Shown here: positions 51,358-59,617 of the stretch, piece by piece
Layout of the letters: each line of letters starts with the position of its first letter
Numbering within the stretch: position 1 is the first letter of the stretch
Assembly (NCBI RefSeq): GCF_016587375.1
Contig: NZ_BNJG01000006.1
Span: 124,001-188,000 of the forward strand
DNA: 64,000 nt
Source: Ktedonobacter robiniae
GTDB lineage: Bacteria; Chloroflexota; Ktedonobacteria; Ktedonobacterales; Ktedonobacteraceae
Direction of reading: 5' to 3'
Program-made: the position numbers and the translations under genes
Notes under the pieces: model-generated
What the model was told of the DNA's origin: nothing
Seen by the model: only the letters and a program-made list of their open reading frames with translations
Databases searched by the model: none

Positions 51358-53313
51358 CTAGTCGCGCTCACGCAGGCCAATGAGACGAGCAGAATTGGCA
51401 ATGACGGGGATGGAGGAGAGTTCATGCAAAAGCGCTCCCGTCACTGGTGCCAGGATACCAGGAATAGCCAACCCGACCGCAATGGCGAGCACGCTCAATG
51501 AGAAGATCAGGTTTTGCTTGATGGCTCGCATGGCTTGCCGCGAGAGACTCAACAGATGGGGCAGCTTCGTCAGGTCATCGGACAACAGCGCGATCTCTGC
51601 GGTTTCAATGGCCACATCGGTGCCTCCTAACCCCATGGCCACGCCCACATTGGCGGTCGCCAGGGCAGGGCCATCATTCACACCGTCCCCGACAAAGGCG
51701 ACATTGAGTCCCTGAGCCTGCAATTGCTTGACAATTTCCACCTTTTGCGCGGGAAGCACTTCGGCATGGACTTCGCTGATCCCCAGTTCTCCCGCAATGC
51801 GTTCCGCTGGCACGGTATTGTCCCCAGTCACCAGTACCGTGCGGATGCCCAACTTCCTGAGCCGGGTAATCACCAAACCAGCTTGTGGTCGGAGGGTATC
51901 TTCCAGCACGAGCATGCCCACCACCTGACGGTTGTGCGCCACCAGGATGACGGTGCGCCCTCCTTCTGCCAGATTTCTCGCGCGGGCCACGACCTCTGCC
52001 GGAACGTCGATATCCTGTTCAGAGAGGAGTTGTGGGCGACCAACCACGACCTCAGCACCTTCCATGCGTGCCCGTACCCCCAGCCCAGGGAGCACTGTAA
52101 ACTCCTCTGGATCAGGAACAGTCAACTCGCGCGAGAGAGCCGCCTGCACTACCGCACGTCCCAGAGGGTGCTCACTCAACTTCTCTGCAATGGCCGCCAG
52201 GCGTAACAGATCGTTTTCCGTGATCTCTGCAAGTGGCTGGATCGTGGTGAGTTTGGGCCGCCCAAAGGTGAGCGTCCCCGTCTTGTCAAAAGCGACCGCC
52301 GTGACCTTTGCCATGGCTTCAATGGTTGCCCCTTTCTTGACCAGGCTGCCACGGAGCGCGGCATTGCCAATGGAAGCGACAAGGGCTGTGGGCGTCGCCA
52401 GCACCATCACACAGGGGCAGAAGACAATCAGAATGGTAATCGCGCGCAAGATATCGCCACTCCACCACCAGACCAACGCTCCCAGGATGAGCGCGGCGGG
52501 TGTGTAGAATTTGGCGTAACGGTTGAGAATGCGCTCGATGGGTGCCTTCTGGGCCTCCGCTTCCTCAACCATCCGACGGATTTGACCGAGGGTAGTCTCC
52601 TCTCCCACTTTCGTCGTGCGTACTTCGAGGGCTCCCAGTTCGTTGAGCGTTCCCGCGAAGACTGGATCTCCAGGACGCTTCTCCACTGCCAGGCTCTCAC
52701 CAGTGATCGTGGCTTGATTGATCGAAGCGGTTCCCTGAGCAACCACTCCATCAACAGGGATGCGCTCCCCAGAGCGGATGAGGACGAGGTCATCCAGGAG
52801 CACCTCCGAGAGCGCCACCACGCGGTCCTCACCCTCGCGTCGGATCGTCACCCGATCTGGGAGCAACTTTGCCAGGGAGTCCAGGGCATTGCCCGCACGT
52901 GCAGAGACAAACTCTTCCAGCATCCCGCCCAGCAGCAAGAGCACCGCGACCACCGCTGCCGCAGAATATTGCCCAATGATGAGGGCCGCGATGGTGGCAA
53001 ACGAGACAGGGATATCCGCCGTAAAATCTTTCTCGCGAATGCCCTGGATGGCCTCCCACCAGATAAAGACGGAACCCGCAAGAGCTGAGGCCAAATAGAG
53101 CCAGGTATGGGCATGCTCCGGATTAATCAAGCCATCAGGCGTGACGATGGCGGCAATGACGAGCAGAATCAAGCTTGCCAGGGTAAAAAGCGTGCCGGGG
53201 TCGAGCAAAAAGGCGCGATAGCGCCCGACAAAGCGTTTGCCGCCCCGCACACAAGTGGCACAGGCGGCCTGCACACGGGAAAAGCCGGATGCGTTTGATG
53301 AAGACGTTGCCAT
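51358..53313 (-). CDS. P1B-type heavy-metal translocating ATPase, probable Zn/Cd exporter
   Basis: The 651-residue protein has P1B signatures in order: TITGES (actuator), FCPCVMVLATPTA with the CPC metal site in the membrane, DKTGTLTFGRP (phosphorylated Asp near 341), SEHPLG (HP locus) and FVGDGVNDGPAL. Eight membrane helices are expected. It has no N-terminal HMA domain; a short CATC motif near residue 18 could do that job. The last helix reads LLHELSSIPVIANSARLIG, not the usual D-G pattern of zinc pumps, so specificity is inferred from the adjacent SmtB-type regulator. It lies directly downstream of that regulator and upstream of the reductase. Confidence 0.88.
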   Translation of the reverse strand: MATSSSNASGFSRVQAACATCVRGGKRFVGRYRAFLLDPGTLFTLASLILLVIAAIVTPDGLINPEHAHTWLYLASALAGSVFIWWEAIQGIREKDFTADIPVSFATIAALIIGQYSAAAVVAVLLLLGGMLEEFVSARAGNALDSLAKLLPDRVTIRREGEDRVVALSEVLLDDLVLIRSGERIPVDGVVAQGTASINQATITGESLAVEKRPGDPVFAGTLNELGALEVRTTKVGEETTLGQIRRMVEEAEAQKAPIERILNRYAKFYTPAALILGALVWWWSGDILRAITILIVFCPCVMVLATPTALVASIGNAALRGSLVKKGATIEAMAKVTAVAFDKTGTLTFGRPKLTTIQPLAEITENDLLRLAAIAEKLSEHPLGRAVVQAALSRELTVPDPEEFTVLPGLGVRARMEGAEVVVGRPQLLSEQDIDVPAEVVARARNLAEGGRTVILVAHNRQVVGMLVLEDTLRPQAGLVITRLRKLGIRTVLVTGDNTVPAERIAGELGISEVHAEVLPAQKVEIVKQLQAQGLNVAFVGDGVNDGPALATANVGVAMGLGGTDVAIETAEIALLSDDLTKLPHLLSLSRQAMRAIKQNLIFSLSVLAIAVGLAIPGILAPVTGALLHELSSIPVIANSARLIGLRERD

Positions 53314-53338
53314 GAAAGGCCTCCCAATATGGTGTACC

Positions 53339-53356
53339 TGTTCATATGTTCAGATA
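53339..53356. promoter_or_regulatory. candidate ArsR/SmtB operator before the P-type ATPase
   Basis: Read on the minus strand it is ATCTGAACATATGAACA, matching ATCTGAACACATGCTCA at the ArsR promoter in 14 of 17 positions. It lies 26 bp before the ATPase start. Confidence 0.5.
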
Positions 53357-53405
53357 GATTGTCAAAAAAAGACCGGCTTGCGCAAGCCGGTGCGGAAAGC
53401 AATCC

Positions 53406-53786
53406 TTACGGATACGGATGATCGGGTAAGCCTTGCCGAACATGATCAATGTGGTAATCGGCCTCACGAAAGAGGGCGGCGACATGATGATCATCAATTT
53501 CATAGTAGCTGACATTGCCTTCGCGCCGAGATTTGACCAGGCGTCGATCACGTAACGCGCGCAGTTGGTGAGAGACTCCCGACTCAGAAACGCCCGTGAG
53601 CAGAGCCAGATCGCGCACACACAGTGGCTGCTGTATGAGCGCGTACAGAATGCGCGCGCGTGTCAAATCGGCGAGCGCGGCAAAGGTTTCCACCATGAGC
53701 CGAAGATGTTCCTCCGGGAGGGCGGCTGCACGCGCCGTGGCGAGAGCTTCTGGCTGAATGGGCGATGGAATTGTCTCCTTGGGCAT
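53406..53786 (-). CDS. ArsR/SmtB-family metal-sensing repressor 2
   Basis: The 126-residue protein has the winged helix (FAALADLTRARILYALIQQP then ALLTGVSESGVSHQLRALRD) and the alpha5 zinc site DHHVAALFREADYHIDH (D-x-H-x10-H-x2-H). It is a paralogue of the ArsR at 39096. The start at 53786 follows AGGAGAAACAACT. It heads a minus-strand run with the P-type ATPase (93 bp apart) and the reductase. Zinc binding to alpha5 should release it from the operator and turn on export. Cadmium or lead are possible alternatives. Confidence 0.87.
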   Translation of the reverse strand: MPKETIPSPIQPEALATARAAALPEEHLRLMVETFAALADLTRARILYALIQQPLCVRDLALLTGVSESGVSHQLRALRDRRLVKSRREGNVSYYEIDDHHVAALFREADYHIDHVRQGLPDHPYP

Positions 53787-53801
53787 AGTTGTTTCTCCTG
53801 A

Positions 53802-53826
53802 GCATCTGAACACATGCTCATATAGT
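53802..53826. promoter_or_regulatory. candidate ArsR/SmtB operator, autoregulatory
   Basis: TGAACA-CA-TGCTCA at 53807-53820 is the 6-2-6 inverted repeat of ArsR boxes (5 of 6 arm matches), flanked by ATC and TATAG. It lies 20 bp before the ArsR start. Confidence 0.55.
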
Positions 53827-53908
53827 AGCGGGAAAAGTACCTTCTGTCAAATGGTTCCTTGTCGTTGACAAAGCTGAGTCACGCTCTCCACACCGGTTGA
53901 AGCGCCTG

Positions 53909-54456
53909 CTATCCCTCACCCAGCAGCACACCAGTAATCAGAAGCGCTGCCAGTGGATCAGCCCACTACCAACCCAGGAGGGTATTGACGAGGAGACCCA
54001 GGAGGGTAACCGCCGCCAGGCAAGCTCCAACTGCAGTCAGAACACCATCGCCCCGAAGCGCTCCACTGCCTAGTTGAGAAGCGAGAAGGATTTTCCCATA
54101 GGCCAACGGGGGAAGAATGCAGACGGAAATGACCGCAATACTCACTCCAACGGTCGATGTCTCCGATGTGGTGTGCGTGAGGAGAGAATGGGCTGCTTGT
54201 CCTGCAATGGAGAGCCCTGCTACCAGAAGTGTTATCCCAACGTTGCGTGTCGCTTTCTGTTCGACTTGCACGCTCAGTGAGTTGCCGCGAGCCTCCTGCC
54301 AGAAGCGCCAGACGAGAATGAGTGAAGCCAATGAGTCAATTGCTACGTCGAGGCCGAAACCGAGCAGTGCGACGGATGCGGTTGACAGAGCCGTCAGAAC
54401 CGCCCCAGTTCCCGCAATGGCATTCCAACCGCGCGACAGGTACTCAAGGCGTAACC
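53909..54456 (-). pseudogene. CDF-like cation transporter, interrupted
   Basis: The frame reads GLRLEYLSRGWNAIAGTGAV, then LLGFGLDVAIDSLASLILVW and further membrane helices. It ends in LLVNTLLGW, TAG at 53966-53968, then WADPLAALLITGVLLGEG and a final stop. The family normally has consecutive Trp here, so TAG replaces TGG. The 5' end is also broken: a TGA directly precedes the first recognisable codon and the start lies in another frame. Co/Zn/Cd-type cation diffusion facilitators export zinc, which would match the module. Confidence 0.7.
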
Positions 54457-54710
54457 CTCATTGCAACAGTCTTCCTCTCGTGTTTGTCTCTTTCGTCTGA
54501 TGAGCTATTTTCATGGGAGGCATCATACCATACATGAGTTGAGCACGATAGAGGGCGAGATCGCGCTGCGCCTAGTGCTCACGCCGGAACCCGCGTTTTC
54601 CGACCGAATTATTTCGACAAACAACACCATGGAATGATTCCCAATCACAACAAGCGCCACAGTACCCGAGCCAGGGCGCTCGTCCCCTTTGAGGGGACGA
54701 TGGGGAATGG
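54457..54710. other. intergenic within the inverted-repeat unit
   Basis: Contains a short CGTCCCC-TTTGA-GGGGACG hairpin at about 54681 but no gene that I can support. Confidence 0.45.
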
Positions 54711-54845
54711 CAATTTACAAGGTATCGAGGGAAGAAGCCAGATGGGGAGCGGCCTTGCCTGGAGACAAACCACCGCTTCCCATGATTCAGATCAAATTCC
54801 CATCCTTCAGTGCCAAATCGGTCCACCCTTCAGTTAATTTACCAG
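54711..54845 (-). repeat. 135-bp inverted repeat, right copy
   Basis: Reverse complement of 50065-50199, 134 of 135 bases identical. Together they bracket 4.8 kb with the ArsR, P-type ATPase, reductase and broken CDF genes. Confidence 0.92.
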
Positions 54846-54978
54846 CATCCTCATACACATGACTAGCTGCCCCCTTTTCTGTTTGCAGACGCATTTTTGC
54901 CTGGTCAATACTTTTTGCTGAGATTTTGTCTCAACAAGTATTGACACGGCATCTCAGTAAATGGTACTGTAATGATAT

Positions 54979-54997
54979 ATTGATATGAAGTATCGAT
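54979..54997. promoter_or_regulatory. Zur-type box 9
   Basis: ATTGATATGAAGTATCGAT, arms with one mismatch each to the pattern; an extra half-site AATGATA starts at 54971. It lies about 150 bp before the second znu operon. Confidence 0.6.
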
Positions 54998-55145
54998 AGC
55001 AAAATAGCGTATAGAACACCTGAACATACTTGTTGGAGCGACTTCTCATGGCTAAATGATGAGAAGACATCTTTACAAACCGTCAACTGCTCTTGCTTAC
55101 GTGTTGTTTCTGGTGCATATTTTTAAATTTCTTCAAGGAGGATCT

Positions 55146-56087
55146 ATGTCGCTCTCACGTCGTGCAGCGCTTCCGTCTGCACTCATCAGTCTATTTTTCC
55201 TGCTGGTCCTTGCGGCCTGTGGCGGGAGCAATGCTCAGGGCTCGTCTACCGGAAGTGGCAGTGGTGGAAAGACGATTGAAGTGGTGGCCGCCGAGAACTT
55301 CTGGGGTAGTATCGCCTCCCAGGTTGGCGGGAGTCATGTCCATGTTACCAGCCTGATCGTCGATCCCAATGCCGATCCTCATAGCTATGAACCAACCACC
55401 GCCAATGCCAGAGTGGTGGCTGATGCGCAGTATGTCATCTTCAATGGTGCGGGCTATGATCCCTGGATGGACAAGCTGTTGAAGGCCAATCCGGCAAGTG
55501 GGCGCAAAGAATTGAATGTGGGCGACTTCAATGGCAAGCACGAGGGTGATAATCCCCACATGTGGTACAACCCCGATTATGTGACAGCCGTGACGAATAA
55601 GATTCGCGACGACCTCAAGACGCTCGATCCGGGCGATGCCACTGCCTTTGATCAGTCGGATCAGGCTTTTCTCACGAACGGGTTGAAGCAGTATCATACG
55701 CTGATCGCAGACATCAAAGCAAAGTATAGCGATACACCGGTCGGGGCGACAGAGAGCATCTTCTCCTACCTAGCGCCCGCCCTGGGATTGAAGCTGGTCA
55801 CGCCATATTCCTACCTCAAGGCCGTTTCTGAGGGACAAGATATCGCAGCCGCTGACCAGGCGACCGTCGAGCAGCAGATCAAGCAGAAACAGATCAAAGT
55901 CCTGATCTACAACTCGCAGAATACGCCCAATAATATCCAGGCCCTGATCAACCTTGCGAAGGCCAACAACATTCCTGTCGCCACCATCACTGAGACACTG
56001 ACCCCGGCGAACGCCTCGTTTGAGGAATGGCAGTCAGCGCAACTCCAAGGCATCGAAACCGCCCTCGCCCAAGCGACGGGCAAATAA
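55146..56087 (+). CDS. znuA: zinc-binding lipoprotein (ZnuA type), system 2
   Basis: The 313-residue protein has a lipoprotein signal (FFLLVLAACGG) and the cluster A-I fold: NADPHSYEPTTANARVVADA (first His), NPHMWYNPDYVTAV (second His), ATESIFSYLAPALGLKLVTP (Glu region). It resembles the protein at 41483 but is clearly diverged. The start MSLSRRAALPS follows AAGGAGG. It opens an operon of four genes with one ATPase and two permeases. A perfect 13-bp hairpin follows the stop. A Zur-type box lies upstream. Confidence 0.9.
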   Translation: MSLSRRAALPSALISLFFLLVLAACGGSNAQGSSTGSGSGGKTIEVVAAENFWGSIASQVGGSHVHVTSLIVDPNADPHSYEPTTANARVVADAQYVIFNGAGYDPWMDKLLKANPASGRKELNVGDFNGKHEGDNPHMWYNPDYVTAVTNKIRDDLKTLDPGDATAFDQSDQAFLTNGLKQYHTLIADIKAKYSDTPVGATESIFSYLAPALGLKLVTPYSYLKAVSEGQDIAAADQATVEQQIKQKQIKVLIYNSQNTPNNIQALINLAKANNIPVATITETLTPANASFEEWQSAQLQGIETALAQATGK

Positions 56088-56091
56088 CGCA

Positions 56092-56123
56092 TTGGCACGG
56101 CAAGTCTGGGCTTGCCGTGCCAA
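56092..56123 (+). promoter_or_regulatory. perfect intercistronic hairpin in the second znu operon
   Basis: TTGGCACGGCAAG at 56092-56104 pairs with CTTGCCGTGCCAA at 56111-56123. No T run follows, so it may slow decay of the znuA message and raise its ratio to the downstream genes. Confidence 0.65.
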
Positions 56124-56139
56124 TGGAGGGAACCACAGC

Positions 56140-57006
56140 ATGCATGATATATCCTCTTCTCCTCTGCCTGTTCCCACCTCTACCGCGCTTTCCCCCATTA
56201 TCCAGGTGGAAGAAGCGGCGGTCATGCTGGGCGGGCGTACTATCTGGCAGCAGGTACACCTGAGCGTTCAGCCAGGCGAGTTTCTGGCGATCCTGGGTCC
56301 CAATGGCGCAGGCAAGTCGACGCTGCTCAAAGCCATCCTCGGGCTGCTTCCGCTCGCTGCTGGAAGCATCACGGTCCTTGGGCGTCCCGCGCAACGAGGA
56401 AATACCGTCATCGGTTATGTCCCCCAGCGGCGGCATTTTGAGGCCGATGTGCGTGTGCGCGGGCGCAGTATTGTGCACCTCGGGCTGGACGGCGCCCACT
56501 GGGGATTACCCCTGCCGCTGCTTCAGCGCCGTAAAGCACGGGAAGTTGCGGCACGCGTGCAGGAGGCCATTGAGCTTGTTGGCGCAAGCGCGTACGCTGA
56601 TCGGCCCATTGGTGAGCTCTCCGGCGGAGAGCAGCAGCGCTTGCTGATCGCACAGGCGCTGGTCAAGCGTCCGCGTATCCTGGCCTTGGACGAGCCTCTC
56701 GACAGCCTGGATCTGCGCAACCAGCAAGGTGTGGCGGGCGTGATCCGCCAGATCAGCCGGGAAACGGGGGCCACAGTACTCCTTGTCGCGCATGATGTCA
56801 ATCCCATCCTCTCGGCGGTTGATCGCGTGGTGTATGTCGCGCATGGGCAGATTGCTGTCGGGAGGCCAGAAGAGGTGATCACGACGGAGACACTTTCGCG
56901 CCTCTACAATACGCCTATTGAGGTTCTGCGTGCCAGCGATGGGCGCATTGTCGTGGTTGGGCAGCCCGAAGAGGAGGTCAGCTATCATGCACATCGTCTT
57001 CGCTGA
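56140..57006 (+). CDS. znuC: zinc ABC transporter ATPase (ZnuC type), system 2
   Basis: The 288-residue ABC ATPase has Walker A AILGPNGAGKSTLLKAILG, Q-loop IGYVPQRRHFEADV, signature ELSGGEQQRLLIAQ, Walker B RILALDEPLDSLDL and H-loop LLVAHDVN. The start MHDISSSPLP lies 9 nt after GGAGGG. It overlaps the first permease gene by 20 bp. It is a diverged paralogue of the ATPase at 40595, with the same YVPQRR motif, and probably serves both permeases. Confidence 0.9.
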   Translation: MHDISSSPLPVPTSTALSPIIQVEEAAVMLGGRTIWQQVHLSVQPGEFLAILGPNGAGKSTLLKAILGLLPLAAGSITVLGRPAQRGNTVIGYVPQRRHFEADVRVRGRSIVHLGLDGAHWGLPLPLLQRRKAREVAARVQEAIELVGASAYADRPIGELSGGEQQRLLIAQALVKRPRILALDEPLDSLDLRNQQGVAGVIRQISRETGATVLLVAHDVNPILSAVDRVVYVAHGQIAVGRPEEVITTETLSRLYNTPIEVLRASDGRIVVVGQPEEEVSYHAHRLR

Positions 57007-57898
57007 TGCCAATCCCTTCTCCTGGGACCTCATCGCAGACCTCCAGCTCCTTTTGCACTATCACTTTATGCAAAACGCCTATCTCGCGGGGACGCTTGTC
57101 GCCGTGGTGGCAGGAGTGATGGGCTATTTTATGGTCTTGCGCGACCAGAGCTTCGCGGGACATAGCCTGGCGAACGTCGGCTTTGCCGGAGCGACGGGGG
57201 CCGCTCTCTTTGGGATCGCGCCCGTCATCGGCCTCTTTCTCGCGGGCCTGCTCGCAGCGGTGGGCATCCAGACGTTAAATAGTGCGGCTCGCCAGAACCG
57301 CCAGAGCGATATCGCGGTCGGGGCCGTTTTTACCGCCTCGCTGGCGCTGGGCTTTCTCTTTATTCACCTCTCCACAGCCGAGTACGCAGGCAGCGTCTAC
57401 ACGGTCCTCTTTGGCAATGTGCTCGGCATTAGCGACACTGATCTGACCATCATTGCCTGCTCAACGCTCCTTTTGCTCGTCATTATGTTCTGTATCGCAC
57501 GCCCCCTCTTTTTTGCCTCCCTTGATCCCAATGTAGCGGCGGCGCACCGAGTACCAGTGCGTATCCTCTCCCTTGGCTTCCTTGTGCTGCTGGCACTGGA
57601 GGTGGCCGTCGCCGTACAGGTCGTTGGGGTGTTGCTCATCTTTGCCCTCCTGGTCACGCCAGCAGCGATTGCGCAATATGTCACGACTCGCCCTGGTGTG
57701 GCTGTGCTCGTCGCGATCACCTTAGCACTGCTCTTTACCTGGGTCGGACTCGCCATTGGCTACGCCACTCCCTATCCAGTTGGCTTTTTTATCACCACTT
57801 TGGCCTTTGTCACCTATGTCCTGGTCCGTGGCATGCGCTTCATCCAAACGGCTCTTCTACGCCGACGTATCCATTCACGAGAAGGGGGGATCATATGA
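56987..57898 (+). CDS. znuB: zinc ABC transporter permease (ZnuB type), system 2, first copy
   Basis: The 303-residue ABC-3 permease starts MHIVFADANPFSWDLIADLQ, then FMQNAYLAGTLVAVVAGVMG, RDQSFAGHSLANVGFAGATG and LLVTPAAIAQYVTTRP. Eight to nine membrane helices are visible. The ATG lies inside the end of the ATPase gene behind GAGGAGG. Its stop overlaps the start of the next permease gene by 4 bp (ATGA), so translation is coupled. It can pair with itself or with the next permease. Confidence 0.88.
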   Translation: MHIVFADANPFSWDLIADLQLLLHYHFMQNAYLAGTLVAVVAGVMGYFMVLRDQSFAGHSLANVGFAGATGAALFGIAPVIGLFLAGLLAAVGIQTLNSAARQNRQSDIAVGAVFTASLALGFLFIHLSTAEYAGSVYTVLFGNVLGISDTDLTIIACSTLLLLVIMFCIARPLFFASLDPNVAAAHRVPVRILSLGFLVLLALEVAVAVQVVGVLLIFALLVTPAAIAQYVTTRPGVAVLVAITLALLFTWVGLAIGYATPYPVGFFITTLAFVTYVLVRGMRFIQTALLRRRIHSREGGII

Positions 57899-58806
57899 AC
57901 GTCATCACTGCAACAGCACTGCCCCCATTCACCCTCAATCTCTGGCAGGATCTCCAGGTGATGCTGAGCTACGACTTTATGCGCCAGGCCCTCCTTGCCG
58001 GAACGCTTTTGAGTATCGTTGCCGGGCTGGTTGGCTATTTTGTCGTCCTGCGCCACCAGGCCTTCGCTGGTGAATCGCTTTCGGATGTTGCTTTTACTGG
58101 AGCGCTGGGTGGTGCGGCCTTGGGTATCAACCCTTTCCTCAGCCTGATGATCACCACCGTTGTCGTGGCGCTCGCGATGGGTGGATTTGGTGAGCGCTTG
58201 CGGGCGCGGGATGTGGCGATTGGAACGGTTCTGGCCTGGGTGCTTGGATTAGGCGTCTTCTTTTTGAGCTTGTTTACCGCGCATGTGAGCGGAACAGGAA
58301 CGGGCTTTTCAGGGGTCACGGTGCTCTTTGGGAATATTCTGGGGGTATCAGCAGATCAACTGCGAACGATAGCACTTGTGAGTGGTGGGGTAATAGTTGT
58401 CCTCTTGCTGCTTGCACGCCCCTTACTCTTTGCATCCCTCGACCCTGATGTCGCAGCTGCTCATGGGGTACCAGTACGTGCGCTTGGTCTGGGGTTTATG
58501 GTGCTCCTGGCCATCACGGTGAGTGAAGCAACCCTGGCCGTGGGAGCATTACTGGTATTTGCGCTGTTGCTTTTGCCGGCAGCCATTGCATATCAGGTTG
58601 TCAGCCGCCCCTTTGCGGCCCTTGGATTTGCCGCTGTCCTCGCCATCGCTTTCACTTGGATCGGCATTGCCATCGGTTTCTACACAGGATATCCGAGTAG
58701 TGTCTGTATTAGTCTACTAGCCTTTGTGAGCTATATTGCAGTAGTCGGGGGAAGCGGTCGCATGGTGAAGATCGCAAGGACAAAGAAAGAGATCTCACAT
58801 GCATGA
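57895..58806 (+). CDS. zinc ABC transporter permease (ZnuB type), system 2, second copy
   Basis: The 303-residue ABC-3 permease starts MNVITATALPPFTLNLWQDL, then FMRQALLAGTLLSIVAGLVG, RHQAFAGESLSDVAFTGALG and LLLLPAAIAYQVVSRP. It is diverged from the preceding permease. In several manganese/zinc importers two different permeases form a heterodimer, and the coupled ATGA start favours that here. Replacement of the HSL-VGFAGA loop by ESL-VAFTGA may alter metal handling. A 161-bp miniature element directly follows. Confidence 0.88.
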   Translation: MNVITATALPPFTLNLWQDLQVMLSYDFMRQALLAGTLLSIVAGLVGYFVVLRHQAFAGESLSDVAFTGALGGAALGINPFLSLMITTVVVALAMGGFGERLRARDVAIGTVLAWVLGLGVFFLSLFTAHVSGTGTGFSGVTVLFGNILGVSADQLRTIALVSGGVIVVLLLLARPLLFASLDPDVAAAHGVPVRALGLGFMVLLAITVSEATLAVGALLVFALLLLPAAIAYQVVSRPFAALGFAAVLAIAFTWIGIAIGFYTGYPSSVCISLLAFVSYIAVVGGSGRMVKIARTKKEISHA

Positions 58807-58809
58807 AAG

Positions 58810-58970
58810 GGTAGTGTTGCAAAAATTTTTGAGCCCATCAAAACAAAGCGTAGGACAGCAGCAACAGAAGCGTTTTCAGGAGAAAGAGGTACATCTTTTG
58901 CTTGTTTTACCCTAAGACGATTTTCGAATATGCATCATTTTGATGGGCTTAAAAATGATGCAACACTACC
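58810..58970. repeat. 161-bp miniature element with IS6-like ends, copy 2
   Basis: GGTAGTGTTGCAAAAA at 58810 and its near complement ending at 58970; a second paired block is AGCCCATCAAAA. It lies between the convergent stops of the znu permease and the gene at 58977. Same ends and size as 29119-29278. Confidence 0.8.
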
Positions 58971-58976
58971 AGGGCG

Positions 58977-59390
58977 TCAGGCCAGGTGCTTGTGGTAGAT
59001 GGTGTGAAATGCTTTGACCCCTTGCTGTATCCGGAGATCGATCAGTGCCGTCTGTTTCTCCTCCTTTGGTATTTGCATGTGTTCCTCCGCAAAGTACATG
59101 CAGATAGGGAACCAGAGGCCTTCAGGCAATGGAGCAAGGACGTGGGCGAGTTCCTGCGAGGCTTGTCTGCCAAAGAAAAGGCCTGGTTCGTGTCCCTCTC
59201 GAAACAAGCGGCGAAACAGCGCAGGATCATTCGTTGCGATTGGACTCAGCGCCTGGATTGGGGCGATTGGGGGAAGCGTGTCTGGTGGGTAGTGTGGCAT
59301 TGCCATGCCGGCCGTTAGCCCACACGCGAATCCGAGCGCTTGGACCTGAGCGGTATGCTCTGGAAGGAGAAAGCGTATCTCTTTTTTCAT
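58977..59390 (-). CDS. hypothetical protein, 137 aa
   Basis: The start MKKEIRFLLPEHTAQVQALG lies 3 nt after GGAGGTGAT, a strong ribosome site. The protein continues GFACGLTAGMAMPHYPPDTL, then helices LFRRLFREGHEPGLFFGRQA and IDLRIQQGVKAFHTIYHKHL. No family is recognised and no membrane span is clear. It stands alone at the right side of the zinc island and ends next to the miniature element. Confidence 0.6.
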   Translation of the reverse strand: MKKEIRFLLPEHTAQVQALGFACGLTAGMAMPHYPPDTLPPIAPIQALSPIATNDPALFRRLFREGHEPGLFFGRQASQELAHVLAPLPEGLWFPICMYFAEEHMQIPKEEKQTALIDLRIQQGVKAFHTIYHKHLA

Positions 59391-59617
59391 ATCACCTCCA
59401 CCCATGATGGGTTTGATCTCCTCTGGTTGGTCCTCATGAGGAGTACACATGCCTGAATGACAGCAACCAGGCGATCTGCTCTCCAAGGAACATGATCAGT
59501 CTCTTATAAGGAACGGTGAAGGGGGATCGTGTGTCGCTCCCCGACCAACACACGCTTCTGCCATTGTCATAGCACGCGTGACCAACACAGCTATGGTTGA
59601 TGAGAGGGCGGTCGTCA

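Noticed and set aside
31443..54997. the AATGATA palindromes as mobile-element ends or CRISPR-like repeats
   Set aside because: They are 19 bp, irregularly spaced by kilobases, with variable centres, and lie in promoters.
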